Below, in pieces: positions 11,228-22,809 of a stretch of DNA of 64,000 nucleotides. The first letter of the stretch is position 1; every line of letters starts with the position of its first letter. The DNA is taken from contig OZ023268.1 of the NCBI GenBank assembly GCA_964006375.1, forward strand, positions 84,207,835 to 84,271,834. Direction: 5' to 3'. The stretch comes from Tillus elongatus. Lineage: Eukaryota; Arthropoda; Insecta; Coleoptera; Cleridae. The notes below the pieces were generated by a model. The model was not told where the DNA came from. It saw only the letters and a list, made by a program, of their open reading frames with translations, and made no database searches. The position numbers were made by a program, and so were the translations under genes.

Positions 11228-11492
11228 TATTGCCAAGAGTGATGGTGACTGGATTTTCTAGTAGATCTTGCTATCTGCAATGGAAAACTGCCAATTTCTA
11301 TGGAGGGAATGGATCATATCAAAAGGTCTCGTAAGTTTGTGGACCAAAGTGAAGAAACCAAAACTTTCGAAGAGACAATTTAAACTGACCCACTGTTGAC
11401 ATCCATTATTTTCAAGAAGTAATTCTCTGAATTTATATCACTTGACAAACTTACTTTTTAAGTTTACTTTTACTTAATTATGATCCAAATTG

Positions 11493-11495
<3 letters not shown>

Positions 11496-11580
<85 letters not shown>
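11496..11580. repeat. (TA)n microsatellite
   Basis: About 42 TA units, uninterrupted. Confidence 0.97.
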
Positions 11581-11585
<5 letters not shown>

Positions 11586-13000
11586 CTGTTTCTTTGGAAT
11601 AAACTTTTAGAAAGTAGCATTTAATAAAACAAAAACAAGGTCGTGTGACATTTGACCTTCTGACCTTTTTTCTGTTGACCGATAGTCTTTTGTTTCTTGT
11701 TTCATCACATTCTGTTAGCTATTATTACGTTTTACCTCGCAATTCATTTTAAAGTTGACCAGAAAATAGTTATGAGGGAGATAATTAGTTATATCAAAAC
11801 TAGCTATTTGTAACATAGGTTGTTTTTGAAATTAGTGATTTAATTCTTTTATAAGTACTCATATTAAACATGCTCGTTACCATCATGATATAATGACTTA
11901 GAAGAGATATGATATTGCGTATATGCCCCGCCCCCTCCTATGACATCACGTGGTGAGTAACGTTATAGAAGTCCAACTACACACCTAAAACAAAGTCATT
12001 CGCAATCAAAAAGTTTCTTTACGTGAGTTTAATGCAGTTGAAGTTACGCCTATATTGTCATTTTCAGATAATATAGATCGCAGCACTAAATTTAATCTTT
12101 TTCATTTTTATTACTTCCAACTGTATGCACTTAAATACTAGTAAAATACGTAATTTGTTAAGAGGTTGTGATCAAATGTCAAACCTCACTGCACGACAGC
12201 ATGTTATTGTTGCATTTGACTCACCACTTTACACCATAAGCGTGACAGGTCTAAAAATAGATTGTGTGTGTGTGTGTGTGTTGCATCATGGGATGGTTTT
12301 GAATATTTAATTCATCAACCACAGACTTTTATCCTAAAATTTCGTTTCAAATCCTAACCACACCCAGTGCGGCAAAACTAGATTTTCTTATGTGAACAGG
12401 TGATAACTATATTCGCGGATTCTTTGAATTATATATGAAAATCAAATGGATGTATATATCCACAATCTCACGTAAACACAATCATTACATTAGTGTTACC
12501 AATAAAAATAGATAGTCTGAATATCATATCTCTCGTTATTTGTATCTTGCGTTACCATCACCTTAATAATAAAATAATTGTGGACACTCGATATAAGTAA
12601 AACTTAATCTGAAATACTCTGTAAAAAAGAGAAAATTGATAATTGCAGGGTTACTATGAAATCACATAATTTAAAATTATTTATTTTTATTTATTTCTTC
12701 ATTTTATTTACTTTATACACCACCCTGCAAAAAAATCATTATTTTGGTAGCTCAACAAATAGTTATATGAATTGTACATACATAATAAGACAGAGAATAG
12801 CTCACTTCGTGAGGCAAGTAACCTATAGGATCGGACTAGGGGGTTGCAGGTTCTAGTCACATATTTAGGCAGTCGGTTTTTTCACTCGAATGTGGGAAGG
12901 TCGGCTTGTGATGAGTTATGGGTAGTATCCGTTGTCTATATGTGTGTATAAACTCCCCTTGCACAAGTCTACGACTTCTGGGTGTGGAGTTTGTCTGCTG
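11581..13000. other. Unassigned stretch
   Basis: No gene or mobile element is recognised. It contains a short GT run near 12263-12281 only. Confidence 0.4.
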
Positions 13001-13239
13001 TGGGGTTATTATTATTATTGTTACTATTATATGAAAATATATAAAACAATTGCAATACAGTTAGGCAATTATAGGTTGGTGAGACAGTGGCAGGCACTAG
13101 TTACAAACTCTTTAAAAAATGGGGTTATTATTCTTATTATTATTATTATATGAAAATATAAAAAACAATTGTGACACAGTTAGGCAATTATAGGTTGGTG
13201 AGACAGTGGCAGGCACTAGTTACGAACTCTTTAAAAAAT
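13001..13239. repeat. Two tandem copies of a 119-bp unit
   Basis: The units 13001-13119 and 13120-13239 both start with TGGGGTTATTATT and both contain CAGTTAGGCAATTATAGG and GGCAGGCACTAGTTAC. They are nearly identical apart from the length of the internal TTA run. This is a recent local duplication. Confidence 0.9.
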
Positions 13240-13344
13240 GTGCTGAAACTTGTTAACACAATTAAACTGCTAATATACCAACACCCACATCATTCTTCTT
13301 TTTTTTTTTTCAATAACACACCACGAGGGCTTACAGCCTAAATA

Positions 13345-13890
13345 CTATCGTACCGTGGGTGTCGACAAGGAGGAAAGAGGCAACTTGTTAATTCTGGACT
13401 TGAAGGTTTGGAGGTTCGGGGGAGAAGGAAAAACATGTGCCGGCAAGGAATTCCACAACTTGGAAGTCCTAGGGACAAAAGAGCGGGCATAACAAGATGT
13501 TCTATGTCTGGTAACCTGTACAGTAAAAGGGTGCATTCGCTCTGTTCCCCTGGTATATCTGTTGGGGGCAGCAGGTGGAGGAACTATGGAAGAAAGCTCC
13601 TCTGAGCAGTGCCCGTGCAGATATCTATAAAAGAGAGAGAGGTCACCAACAGCACGTCGGTGGGCAAGGGATGGCAGCCTTTGGGTGAGAGTAGGGTCAC
13701 CGATGAGAGGTATAGCTCTCTTCTGAATGGAGTCCAGGATAGCGAGTGTAGAAGCGGCAGCAGCACCCCAGATGTGGGAGCAGTATTCGAGGTTTGGCCT
13801 TATTTGTAAAGTATATAAGGTATAGAGATTAGCTGGTGAAAAGTATTTGTGAGCCCGGAAGAGGAAACCCAATTTCTTAGCAGCCGCTTC
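13345..13890 (-). pseudogene. 5'-truncated non-LTR retrotransposon, C-terminal RT region
   Basis: A single open minus-strand frame of about 180 codons begins AAKKLGFLFRAHKYFSP and runs through TLQIRPNLEYCSHIWGA, then LDSIQKRAIPLIGDP, then LPSLAHRRAVGDLSLFYRYLHG, and ends near SSLSTPTVR. This is the post-RT region typical of CR1/jockey-like elements in insects. The 3' UTR has TGTAAGCCCTCGTGGTG and ends in a poly-A tract (T run at about 13299-13310 on the plus strand). The frame is intact but lacks the RT palm, as expected from a 5'-truncated insertion. No target duplication was identified. Confidence 0.82.
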
Positions 13891-14731
13891 TAGTAGTCAG
13901 AAAATAATTCCTTCTTACCAAACTAAACTCGCAAGTAAGTTGAATACATTCGTATTCACATTTTTATTGTTCACCACAAGAAAATAGAGAAAATACAAGA
14001 AGTTTAATGTATACAACCTGCAAAATGCAGATGAACTGGAAAAGTTTAAGGAAAAAACTAATAAGATAAATCTCACAACAGTGGATTATCTGTGCAGACA
14101 GACATATAAAGCAATGGAATGCAGCTGCGGCGACTGGAATAACTAGAACTCAGGAAATCGTGACTTATATCACAAATCCTAAAGTTAATACAAGAATATG
14201 AGGCAAGAGGAGAAAGGTTAGGAACAAAAAGGCATCAGTAAACAGAAACAAGGAAAAATATGATCAAACAGAAATGTCGGATAAAGCAAATAAGTATGGA
14301 TGCAATAGTGAAGAAATACCAACAGGTATAAAAAAATACAATTAAGACCAGGAACAAAAAGAAAAATTATAGAAGGCAGTGACATAAATTCTATTACTAG
14401 AAAAGTAAGACATTTCTAAACACTGGAAAGCCTGCCTAGAAGAATTATATCACAAAGAGGAAAGGTGACAATGCCTTTAGACTGTAAAGATTATTTAGTA
14501 AAAACGATTAAGTGCATAAATATATGGAAAATATACGTTTTTATTTTTATAACAACAATTTTAACAAACTTCACATGCGTTAGTTTTACTTACATTGGTG
14601 TAACCTCCTATAAATAATTAAAAATACATGTACATTATTTCTGAATGAAGATGTTTAAAAATTGGTGAATACAAAATGCATAACAGGAGTTGCGGGAAAC
14701 CAATATCCCAATATTTAGGGGCACTTGGATA
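13891..14731. other. Unassigned AT-rich stretch
   Basis: No recognisable coding motif. The 14040-14470 part is A-rich on the plus strand, with lysine-rich short frames that I cannot assign. Confidence 0.35.
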
Positions 14732-14885
14732 CAGGGTGTCCAGCCGGGAACTTACACGATTATATTTCAGGAACCGCTCAACATTTTTTCTGAGACTTTG
14801 CACATATATCAAACAGTATATGGTCTATTTAAGAAAAATATTTTTCCTCAAATATTATCATGTAAGTTCCTAGCTGGACAGCCTG
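14732..14885. mobile_element. MITE (Tc1/mariner-like), 154 bp
   Basis: The terminal inverted repeats start CAGGGTGTCCAGC and end GCTGGACAGCCTG, with a conserved GGGAACTTAC/GTAAGTTCC inner part, about 25 bp each. The element is flanked on both sides by TA (14730-14731 and 14886-14887), the target duplication expected of the Tc1/mariner superfamily. There is no coding capacity. The CAGG.TGTCC ends resemble those of the long-TIR mariner-like elements at 40221-43088 and 54617-57443. Confidence 0.85.
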
Positions 14886-15522
14886 TATGTATATTCATAT
14901 ACTTGTATTGATATTCATACATCAGCTAATAAGCGTAACCTTCAAAATGATTAGGAATACATAACTGATCTAATCTTCAGAACTATTTGATATGTAATGT
15001 TTCGTTGAAGAAGAAAAAAAAGGTAGTTATCTGAAAAACTGTTCACCATAGTTTTAAACTTTGTACATGAATGAATTAAATCATAGTAAGTTTGAAAAAC
15101 ATTGACTAGTATACTTGACCTGGCCTAACCCTCAGTTAGTTATAAAGCTTTATGTCCAAAAAGCAAAACAAAAATTATTATCTAAAAAAGCTGTTACATA
15201 CTTTAAAAGACAGTTGTAGCTACACTACCCAACACTCAAATCATTGCTTGCGATTTTGCCCTTTTTTAAATTTGATGTATGGAGCTAAAAGTTGGACTTT
15301 AAATAAGCAGCTACTGACATGCTATGTTTGTTTCTTCTACGTTCATAGATCTCCACATACAAACTCTCCTATTATGTAAACTTCTGACCTGTTTCTTCTT
15401 TAACATATCACACACAACATCCGTCTAGGCTTTTCTGGGTCTTTCATGGCTCCGCTTATCATTTACATACTCTCTATAAATCATACTGGTCATTCTATCA
15501 TTATCCATTCAATCTCTGTACC

Positions 15523-15593
15523 CAAACCATCTAAGCACGCTGCACACATAATTACTTTCAATGATATAAGTGCAGCGTTCTTAGATGGTTTGG
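15523..15593. repeat. Short hairpin-forming inverted repeat
   Basis: AAACCATCTAAG.ACGCTGCAC at 15525-15545 is mirrored by GTGCAGCGTTCTTAGATGGTTT at 15570-15591, with a loop of about 24 nt. The function is unknown; it may be the end of a small non-autonomous element. Confidence 0.75.
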
Positions 15594-15689
15594 TAGAAAG
15601 ATGTGCACTGAAAGAAATTGAGAAAAGGGCACAATTTGTGGTCATACTTCGAGACAGAATAACTTTCCGACAAGATTTTTGAAAAACAA

Positions 15690-15865
15690 GTACTGGAAAA
15701 AAGGAAATAGGCAAACAAAGAGAAAAACTTCCAGAAAACCCAACCCAATTTATGAAGCACTGAAGTTATAATGGAATGAGAAGAGCTGCTGGTGACACGA
15801 ATTCTTCGCTGTGACAACAAAGGGATATCTCCTTTAGACAGCGATGATGATGTAACTATTATTAT
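15690..15865 (+). repeat. Repeat shared with 45672-45850, probable non-LTR 3' end
   Basis: GGAAA..AGGCAAAC.AAG, AAAACCCAAC/AAAACCTGGC, and ATAATGGAATGAGAAGAG match 45672-45850 in order. The encoded pattern (GR.TK.K.SRKP / GRPRGKLLENLAQLM) resembles the basic C-terminus of RT-bearing elements. Both copies end in GATGATGATG-like simple sequence, as non-LTR tails often do. Confidence 0.55.
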
Positions 15866-16027
15866 CAAGACTGAGGTATGGAAAATAATACACAGATAGT
15901 TCTCATGGATAATTTTTCGAAAGTGTTTGAGATCATTTTGAATGACATTATGTATTTTAACATGAGGGGCCTTACCACTAGGCCCAGCACGGATTAGTAA
16001 GGGGTCGATTTACCACCACAAACCTAG

Positions 16028-17468
16028 AACCTGTGCATTATGAGTACCTTAACAAATCTGCTGGAATTCCTTCATAGATATCTGTCAGGTAGAAGGTATT
16101 TTGTGTCATACTGTGGACCTACTTCGACTGAGGTGGTGGCATTGTTGGGAATTCTTCGGGGATCCGTTTTGGGACCTATACTGTTCAATCTGTCCATGAA
16201 CAATATATCTTGGGTGCTGATGATCTGAAAATTTTTCTTAGCATAGTAGATGTGGAAAACTGTGTTAAACTAGAGGACAATCCTAGCGGGATACATTCAT
16301 GGGCTTGCATGAATTGCCTTTCCATCAACATTATAGAGTACACTCTAATGACATATATAGTCTACGTCAATCACCTATTGAATTTAATTACTCTGTACTT
16401 CGTAGGGCTGAAGTTTTTACTGATCTGGTTGTTGTTTTTGACCACAAGCTGTCTGTCATATACCAGATAGAGCTTATTGTCTCGAAGGCTTCCAGGACTC
16501 TGGGCTTCCTGGTATGCAGCTCTACCACCTTTAAGAACATAGCCACTCTCACAATATTATACAATGGATATGTACGACCTCGTCTAGAATATGCGTCTGT
16601 AGTTTGGTAGTTGTTCAGCGTCGGTTCTTAAAGCTGATGGTCTACACAACTGACTGTGTTTATCTCGCAGAGGGTACGCATAGAATCCCTACAAGTCAGA
16701 CGAACAGTCCCCATTTTAGCATTTTTATGGAACGTGCTTAATCGTGATATCGACTGTCCATAAAAACTGCACACTCTATGATTTATAGTGTGGAAGCTTA
16801 CCTTATTCTCCTAGGAGCAATGTAATACTAAACTCGTCAATAGTGAGAATGTGTGTCATCTACAAAAGCGTGCATCGCTCTATAGATATTCTGAATTGCA
16901 GCAAAATAGAACTAAGATCCACTGATTCTTTGATGTAATAGATTTTTATGATTGTATAGAACCTCGGTGGTTCAGAGGTAAGAACGTGTGCCTTTGAACC
17001 GAAGGGTACTGGGTTCGATCCCGGCGTACTCCTTTCACTTTTTCAGTACAAACTGTAAAATTAACATCAACCGAGGTTCTGGCATTGTATTTGAGCAAGT
17101 TGAATGTCTGCACGTTCCGCCCTTCGGAGGGGGCGTAAAGCCGTCGGTCCCGTGTCCATGCGATGTTGGGCACGTTAAAGATCCCTACCCTCCTTACAGA
17201 AAGACAGGGGTTCGGCAAAATTTCCAGGATAGTGAGGTGAAACTGCTCCCTGGCGTCGGTGATTGGCCATAGTCGCGGAAATAGGCCGACGTTAAAGAAA
17301 CAAAACACACACACACACATGATTGTATAGACAGTTCTGTATTTCCTCGCTTATCGCGAAATGTTGTTAATTATTATGACTGTATAAATTATTTGTGTTC
17401 TTATGCAATAATTTACTCTTTATTTGGGGAAGCCCCTGTTGAGCAATGTATATTTAAATAAATAAATA
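16028..17468 (+). pseudogene. Non-LTR retrotransposon RT fragment, interrupted by a SINE
   Basis: Frames on the plus strand give LLEFLHRYLSGRRYFV, then RGSVLGPILFNL (RT motif B), then GADDLKIFLSI (the A/YADD motif), then after frameshifts LGFLVCSSTTFKN and YVRPRLEYASVVW. The 3' UTR contains TTTGGGGAAGCCCCTG and the element ends at about 17468 with a TAAATAAATA tail. The SINE at 16961-17318 lies inside its 3' portion. Stops and frame changes make it inactive. It is jockey/CR1-like; the clade is not settled. Confidence 0.72.
16961..17318 (+). mobile_element. tRNA-derived SINE, copy 1, 358 bp
   Basis: The 5' head is tRNA-like, with a box A-like TGGTTCAGAGGTAAG and box B GGTTCGATCCCGG. A central conserved stretch follows, with GGGCACGTTAAAGATCCC and GTCGGTCCCGTGTCCATG. 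The tail is GACGTTAAAGAAAC followed by an ACAC run. A perfect 13-bp target duplication, ATGATTGTATAGA, flanks it (16948-16960 and 17319-17331), proving retrotransposition. A second copy lies at 51901-52251 on the minus strand. Open frames across it have no meaning. Confidence 0.93.
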
Positions 17469-17961
17469 CTTTGATAATACAGTGGTAAACTTAATCAAAT
17501 GCATTTGTTCTTAATAATAGGAAATATAGGTTTTGGTATTCACTAATTTGTAAACATCATAAGTACAGTAAATTTCATCCCCATACCAAACAATTATAGA
17601 CTTAAAATATTGTTTTCTAAAAGAATTTAAAGTAAAAATTAGAACAAAATTAAATAAATGTTCTAAAATTAAAACACACCAGTATAAAATAGGTATGTGA
17701 GTGGTAATTTTAAAATATTTAATCAAATAAATTAACCTACACTTTGAACTTAAATTTATACTGATTATCATCAACCACAAGCAATAACTGTGATACAAAC
17801 TCACTAACACCGCTGCCAGTAGATGGCGCTATTAAACTGCCCCATACACCATGCATACCCCGCGAAGATGCTTCTGCAAAATTCTTATTCCTTACTTTAC
17901 AATACTTAGTAAGGTATTGGTTTGTACTTCTTGCGGAAAAGTTATTCTTTAAAGCAGGCTG

Positions 17962-18196
17962 CTATCCAGCAAAGAGATGATACTGATCATTTTGGATGTC
18001 CAGTTCAAGCAGCAAGTCTCTGCATAGGTTTGTAAAAGCTGTAGGACCACAAACACTAACAAACACATCACGCTGGCAGTATCCAGTGTCTTGAATCTGT
18101 TCTCTAATCGCTGCCTGTATCAGCTTCTTGGATATATGGCCCTTTGAGCCCTGCCATGACTCATCTGCTTCTGACAGGACATTCTGCACCTTGAAT
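17962..18196 (-). CDS. CYB5R4: CYB5R4 last exon: NAD-binding C-terminus
   Basis: The acceptor TTATTAG is followed by ATTCAAGG, whose first base completes an Arg codon split with the previous exon. The exon encodes FKVQNVLSEADESWQG, KGHISKKLIQ, then the NAD(P)-binding motif VCGPTAFTNLCRDLL, and ends YHLFAG before the stop at 17964-17962. The order 'VLS...WxGxxGHIS...CGPxxF' and the closing length match the end of animal CYB5R4. Human CYB5R4 ends at the equivalent point, so this is the true C-terminus. No clear poly-A signal was assigned downstream. Confidence 0.94.
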
Positions 18197-18423
18197 CTAA
18201 TAAATACAGAGATTAGGATCATTTTATAGGCATTACCTGATTAAAGTAACATACAAATAATATCATAAATGTGTTAATTAAAGTAAATATTTAAACAGCG
18301 AGGGAGATAGAGAATTTCATCCTATGTAGGGCGAGTTAAACACCTGTAGATAAGGCTCCAGCGCCTATCTCACTGTTTTATTGTAGAGGTTGCTGTCCAT
18401 GGTAGCTAGGAGTATAGTGTATT

Positions 18424-18486
18424 GCAGTCGCTAATATGACCAGCTGGTCAGACCTAATAAGGTCAAAACTGGTCTTTGTATTTAGC
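18424..18486 (+). ncRNA. Degenerate hammerhead-like motif (type beta)
   Basis: CTGGTCA, then a perfect helix II GACCT-AATA-AGGTC, AAAAC, TG and GTC reproduce the spacing of the beta hammerhead at 2933-3003. An outer GCTAA/TTAGC pairing could close helix I. The core has lost invariant bases (CTGATGA-type to CTGGTCA, GAAA to AAAA), so it should be inactive. Confidence 0.4.
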
Positions 18487-18749
18487 TTGTAATGTTAATT
18501 ATTTAAATTGGCAGTTATCCTGAGAAGCGCCATATGGATAACTGATTGAAGGCAACATTTATGTGAAAAAATATTTAAAGTATATACTTACATGATAATA
18601 CCTATAATAATAATTTTATTTATCAATTACTGTACAAACTATAATAATAGATATGACTCATGTGAGTAAACAATATAATCTCAGCGATTGAACCAAACAT
18701 TTATGGGAGTTCTTAAGGCGTAATACAGCGAGGAGATCAGGATCTGGTT

Positions 18750-19620
18750 ACGAAACAATAGTCGCCCACTATGTGCATTTGATGTGTCAGAGCTCTTTGG
18801 GAGAGCCTATTTGAAATGTCAGACTGGAGAGATTGCAATTAATGATTTCCGAGCTACAGACATTTATCCATTAAATAAAAACATATTTAGAGATGCCGAT
18901 TTCTTTGCTGCTGAAATTGAAGCAGAAAAGACTTTGAGTGCTGCACCTGATGGCACTAGTCATGAAGAGGATAAGAGGCTGATGGCTTCAAATGCTGCTG
19001 TCAATTCGAATGAACTTGAAAGTTGTGACATCCCAAGATACGATACCAATCCTCTTACTCAAACCACAGCAATTTACCATCTAATTATTCCACTTCTCCA
19101 TCTGGGTTCAATACACAGCTTGTCGCTAGTTCTTCAAGAAGCTTTAATAAAACGTCTGCCATACCTTTCAAGAGGACCTAGCTCAGAGCATGACGTAAAA
19201 AGAAAGTTATTTGAGAAATGTATCCATCAATTCCTTCTACATCTGAGTACCTGCAAGCATATTTGCTAACACCATACGATCTTTCTCCTGCGCCTTGTGT
19301 GAAGAAAAACTTCTAGTTGTGGGAGTAAGCCAAGTAAGTGTTCGGTGATAATCTCTTAACCTAACAAAAATGCAAGTGCAAGCAGGTTCCAAAATCCACA
19401 AAGAACCGAAAGATAGTTATAGCAGCGAAGATAAGGAGAATTATGTGCCCGCAGATGATGATAGCGATTACAATGAGTTTCCTGATTCCCAGTCTCCAAA
19501 ACACAGCTGAGATAACTTGTATATTTTGCGATGCACCTTTTACACAGGATATGGTTCAAGTGCCTCATGTGCAATTTGTGGGCTCGCATTTCCATTTTTT
19601 GCTCCTAGTCTTCTCTTTTC
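18750..19620 (+). pseudogene. pogo/Tigger-like transposase, C-terminal relic
   Basis: Frame 18784-19269 encodes [20 protein letters not shown], then [19 protein letters not shown], the tail of the DDE_1 domain in pogo/Tigger-type transposases. In these, 'LF..AY.....A..GFRATGIYPLN...F.D.DF' follows the last catalytic residue. Downstream in other frames are an acidic stretch (SSEDKENYVPADDDSDYNE) and a CIFCDAPFTQDM segment. These fit the acidic linker and the C-terminal zinc finger such proteins carry. Frameshifts and stops separate the pieces, and the N-terminal and catalytic parts are missing. It lies in the last CYB5R4 intron region on the opposite strand. Confidence 0.72.
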
Positions 19621-19636
19621 TCTCTCTACCTCTGAT

Positions 19637-20822
19637 ATATAGGTTAGGTTAGGTTAAATTGTGAGTCGGCCATAACGGTCCCTCTACTGCGCCCTTAAGG
19701 TCTATTGTGGCTCACGCCTAATTGTCTTATATTTCGCCCAACAAATGCAGCCTCCTACAGAAATCGGCAATTTTTGTGGGCGAAAGTTGACCCAGATCTT
19801 TTGGTACACGCTTTGTCTAGCCAAAGAGCAGGTGTCTTGTCCTGTGCGCAGCCGGACAGGAACATAGCACGTCCTCTCCTGTTTTGTCACGCTCCATACA
19901 CAGTCCGCACTCAGCCTCCAATTAGGTACATGTGGTGACGCAAGCGGTAATGTCCTGTATACAGGCCGACTAAAGTTCTCAGTTGTTGTCTCTTTAGCTC
20001 CAGAAGTTTTTTAGCCCTTGACTCTGAAATGCCATTTATGAAGGCCTTAGGGTGTGCTAATCCTGGCAGATTTTGGCATTGCTGGATTGTCCTTCTGTCT
20101 GTCCAAGTCTTTAAGGTGCGTTTTGCTGCGCATGCTGATATCCCCAGCACAGGTTCTGGTCTGATAAAATTGTCCTGGGCACTACTCCTGGCAAGCGCTT
20201 CGGTCGCTACATTGCCATCAAGGACAGAGTGACCCGGTATTTAGACCAGAGACACCTCATTGCAGCTGTCTAGTTCATTGAGGGTAGATATACAGCTCCA
20301 TGCCGTTTTTGATTTGCAAGCGTAGGAACCAAGTGCCTTTATTGCAGCTTGGCTATCTGAATATATTTTTATCGACTTGTTTCTGCAATGGTTTTGTATA
20401 ATTTCCCTTGCACACATCTCGATCGCATACACTTCTGCCTGGTGTATGGTTGCATACTTTTCGAGGCTAAATGATATTCTTGCATCAGTGTTGCTTCCAT
20501 ATGTGCCGGCTCCTGCCCCCCGACCAGTTTTGGAGCAGTCAGTGTACCAGCAGAAATCTGCCCTCAATAGAGGCGTTTGGTTTCTTTCCCAGTCCTCACT
20601 TTCCAGAAGGACGGTCTTGAAAGACAGATCTCTACTGATCTTTGTAGGCATCAGGTCTGAGACCATAAAAACCAAAGACCTGATATCATGAGACAAATTG
20701 TCATATAACCCAAGAGCTGTAAATCTAGCGCATATCTGTCCTAGAGTTTTGGCAGCCTTTGTAACTTTAAATGTTACCCTTTCCATATATCTCCTGCAGT
20801 ATTTATGTTCAATATGCGTCAT
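19637..20822 (-). pseudogene. Non-LTR retrotransposon family A: thumb, RNase H and C-terminal tail
   Basis: On the minus strand the order is an RT thumb/connection segment (YCRRYMERVTFKVTKAAKTL), then RNase H with its motifs WYTDCSKTGRGAGAG, HQAEVYAIEMC and SDSQAAIKALGSY. A tail with KKLLELKRQQLRTLVGLYTG, HYRLRHHMYLIGG and a degraded zinc knuckle follows. RNase H after RT places it near R1/LOA/I-type elements. The 3' UTR matches that at 345-445 and ends with three AACCT units near 19637-19655. Frame breaks lie between RNase H and the tail. It is truncated 5' at about 20822, where an unrelated RT fragment of the same orientation starts. Confidence 0.8.
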
Positions 20823-20834
20823 AATTTTGGATTT

Positions 20835-21720
20835 TTATGCAGATATAATAATGTACTTTTTTTTATAGAGTTGACGTAAATTCCTTATTTGACTTTCTCT
20901 GTATAACAGATTAGTTAGATAATTTAATAGGTTATTATACTTTATCTAAAGAAATATCTTTGGATTATTTCTAGGTCCTTCATCTGCTAATCCAGAGCTC
21001 CACCCCACTACTGCATTAGCCACATTGTACAAAAAACTCAATCAGAGCATAGTACAGATTTTTCATAACACTTGGATAATAAAATCCTTTAATTATCTAA
21101 ACATAAACAATAAACGGCGAAGCTTCGAGTTCATTTATTTGACTATTCCACCTTAAAAGTGAATGCATTTTAATTTTTAAATATTTGATACTACCGGCAG
21201 ACTCAGTCTCAATGTTTGACGTTTACTGATGATTAATTTTCAGAATGCAGGCAACGTGGATACGCTACAAAATAACGAAACAAACTTTGCTTTCTTAAAA
21301 TTTACTTTTGGAAGAGTTGAATGAAACCTGTCTTATATCAGCTATAAATCATTTTCGATTTTCTGTCGCAGAATATCTCATGAGTCTGATGTGTAAATTA
21401 TGGCAGTGTCATCTGCGAAGGCCACTACATCTTCCACCGATGGTAGCAAAAGGAAGCTATTTAAGTAAATCGTGAAAAGAACAGGGCCAAGTACGGTACC
21501 CTGGGGTACACCACAGTTAACAATTTGTGGTGCACTATATTTAGCATTTACCTTAGTTATCTGTATCCTATTAATTAAGCAGCTCTTTACCAAAGAGACT
21601 GCAGTACACCTGAACCCTATGGCTTCCAGTACTGTCAGCAGCCTGGTGTAATTAACGCTATCAAACGCTTTAGTCATGTCTAAAAAGACTCCTACCACAC
21701 CACCACCCTTATCAAGAGGA
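20835..21720 (-). pseudogene. RT fragment of a jockey/CR1-like retrotransposon
   Basis: Frame 21698-21378 encodes GVFLDMTKAFDSVN (RT motif A), then CGVPQGTVLGPVLFTIYLN (motif B) and VVAFADDTAIIY (motif C, catalytic FADD). Past the stop, other frames give CYEKSVLCSD- and WGGALD-like pieces of the post-RT region, to about 20835. A stop follows the FADD motif and there are several frame breaks, so it is inactive. The catalytic aspartates themselves are intact. It is related by pattern to the split element at 31985-38367. Confidence 0.78.
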
Positions 21721-22015
21721 CATTTGATCTATTACACAATTTGCTTTTGGATATTCTAACCTTTATTATCATTTCAGCAATTGTAGCCAGATTCGAAATC
21801 AAAGAAATCCGTCTATAACTATTTGTATCCAAGAAAGAGCCTGACTTATGAATTGCTGTAAAAATTATAAATTTAAAATGTGACGGAAATAATTCCCGTC
21901 GTCAAAATTTCATTGACGAGATATGACAGCAGCTTTAAAGTACCAACTATTTTTGTTTTCTTGTAAAGCAAAATTTGTGAAAAAAGAGCTGATATCCAAG
22001 ATAAAATAGACATAC

Positions 22016-22105
22016 CTGGAATCCTGTTCTTGAATTTTCTCAAACTGATCCCGTAAAAGAATGTCCTTTTCAGTCTTATTGAAGAATAGCAAGGTTACCT
22101 TCTGA
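22016..22105 (-). CDS. CYB5R4: CYB5R4 exon: reductase segment FFNKTEKD
   Basis: This is a 90-bp internal exon. The acceptor CTCTTTACAG is followed by TCAGAAGG, its first base completing a Ser codon. The donor is TCCAG/GTATGT. It encodes QKVTLLFFNKTEKDILL, then RDQFEKIQEQDS. The LLFFNKTE block is a strongly conserved CYB5R4 signature between the GTGITPM motif and the last exon. It is the shortest exon found, bounded by introns of 5.8 and 3.8 kb. Confidence 0.93.
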
Positions 22106-22809
22106 CTGTAAAGAGACAAATAGTTCTTATGATAAAACAATATCTTACACTATAAATTATACAAGTGGTTTGAGAATGAACCAGCCACAACTACATAAGC
22201 TGGATAGAAAATATCCTATAAACTTAACTCGTGTTTGTTGACTAAATTTAGTGTGAATTGAAATTATTTTCTTTCAAAGTAATAATCAAGTCTGTGGCCA
22301 ATGGAATGTAAAGTTTTGAAGTCATATTTACTGGTACCACCACCAAAATTATTTTTTAATTGTAAAGCTTAAATATACAGGCCGGCCCTATGAAAACTAT
22401 ACAAGCCGGTTTGAAAGTTTCGATTTGAAGTTAACACTATCAATTTCAACATCTATTGCACAACTAGTACAACAGGATATGTTCCGATAGTCTGGTTTAC
22501 AACATAGCCTTAAAAAACACAATAAATTAATGATAACAATAAAATTCAAAATAAAATCATATTAACATTAAGTGTCCCACTTAAGAGATCATGTCCCAGC
22601 AATGGTGATCTCTTTGAAAAACGCTCGGAAAGGTAGATTTCGTTTTTAAGGAGACACATTTTCGTGTGCATACCAAAGCTATACCCTTTTCAAATAGCAA
22701 GTGGGGCCGAGTGACACATCGTTGGAAAAGTTACTCAATTCTCTATTCAATCATGCAATCCATTTTGCAAAGCCAGAGAAAATTCAAAATCAAAGTTAAA
22801 CATTATAAC

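Noticed and set aside
13408..13809. Plus-strand frames at the RT fragment
   Set aside because: They are antisense to the recognisable minus-strand RT C-terminus.
19637..19660. Interstitial telomere array of AACCT units
   Set aside because: Only about three units, and they coincide with the 3' end of a family A retrotransposon.
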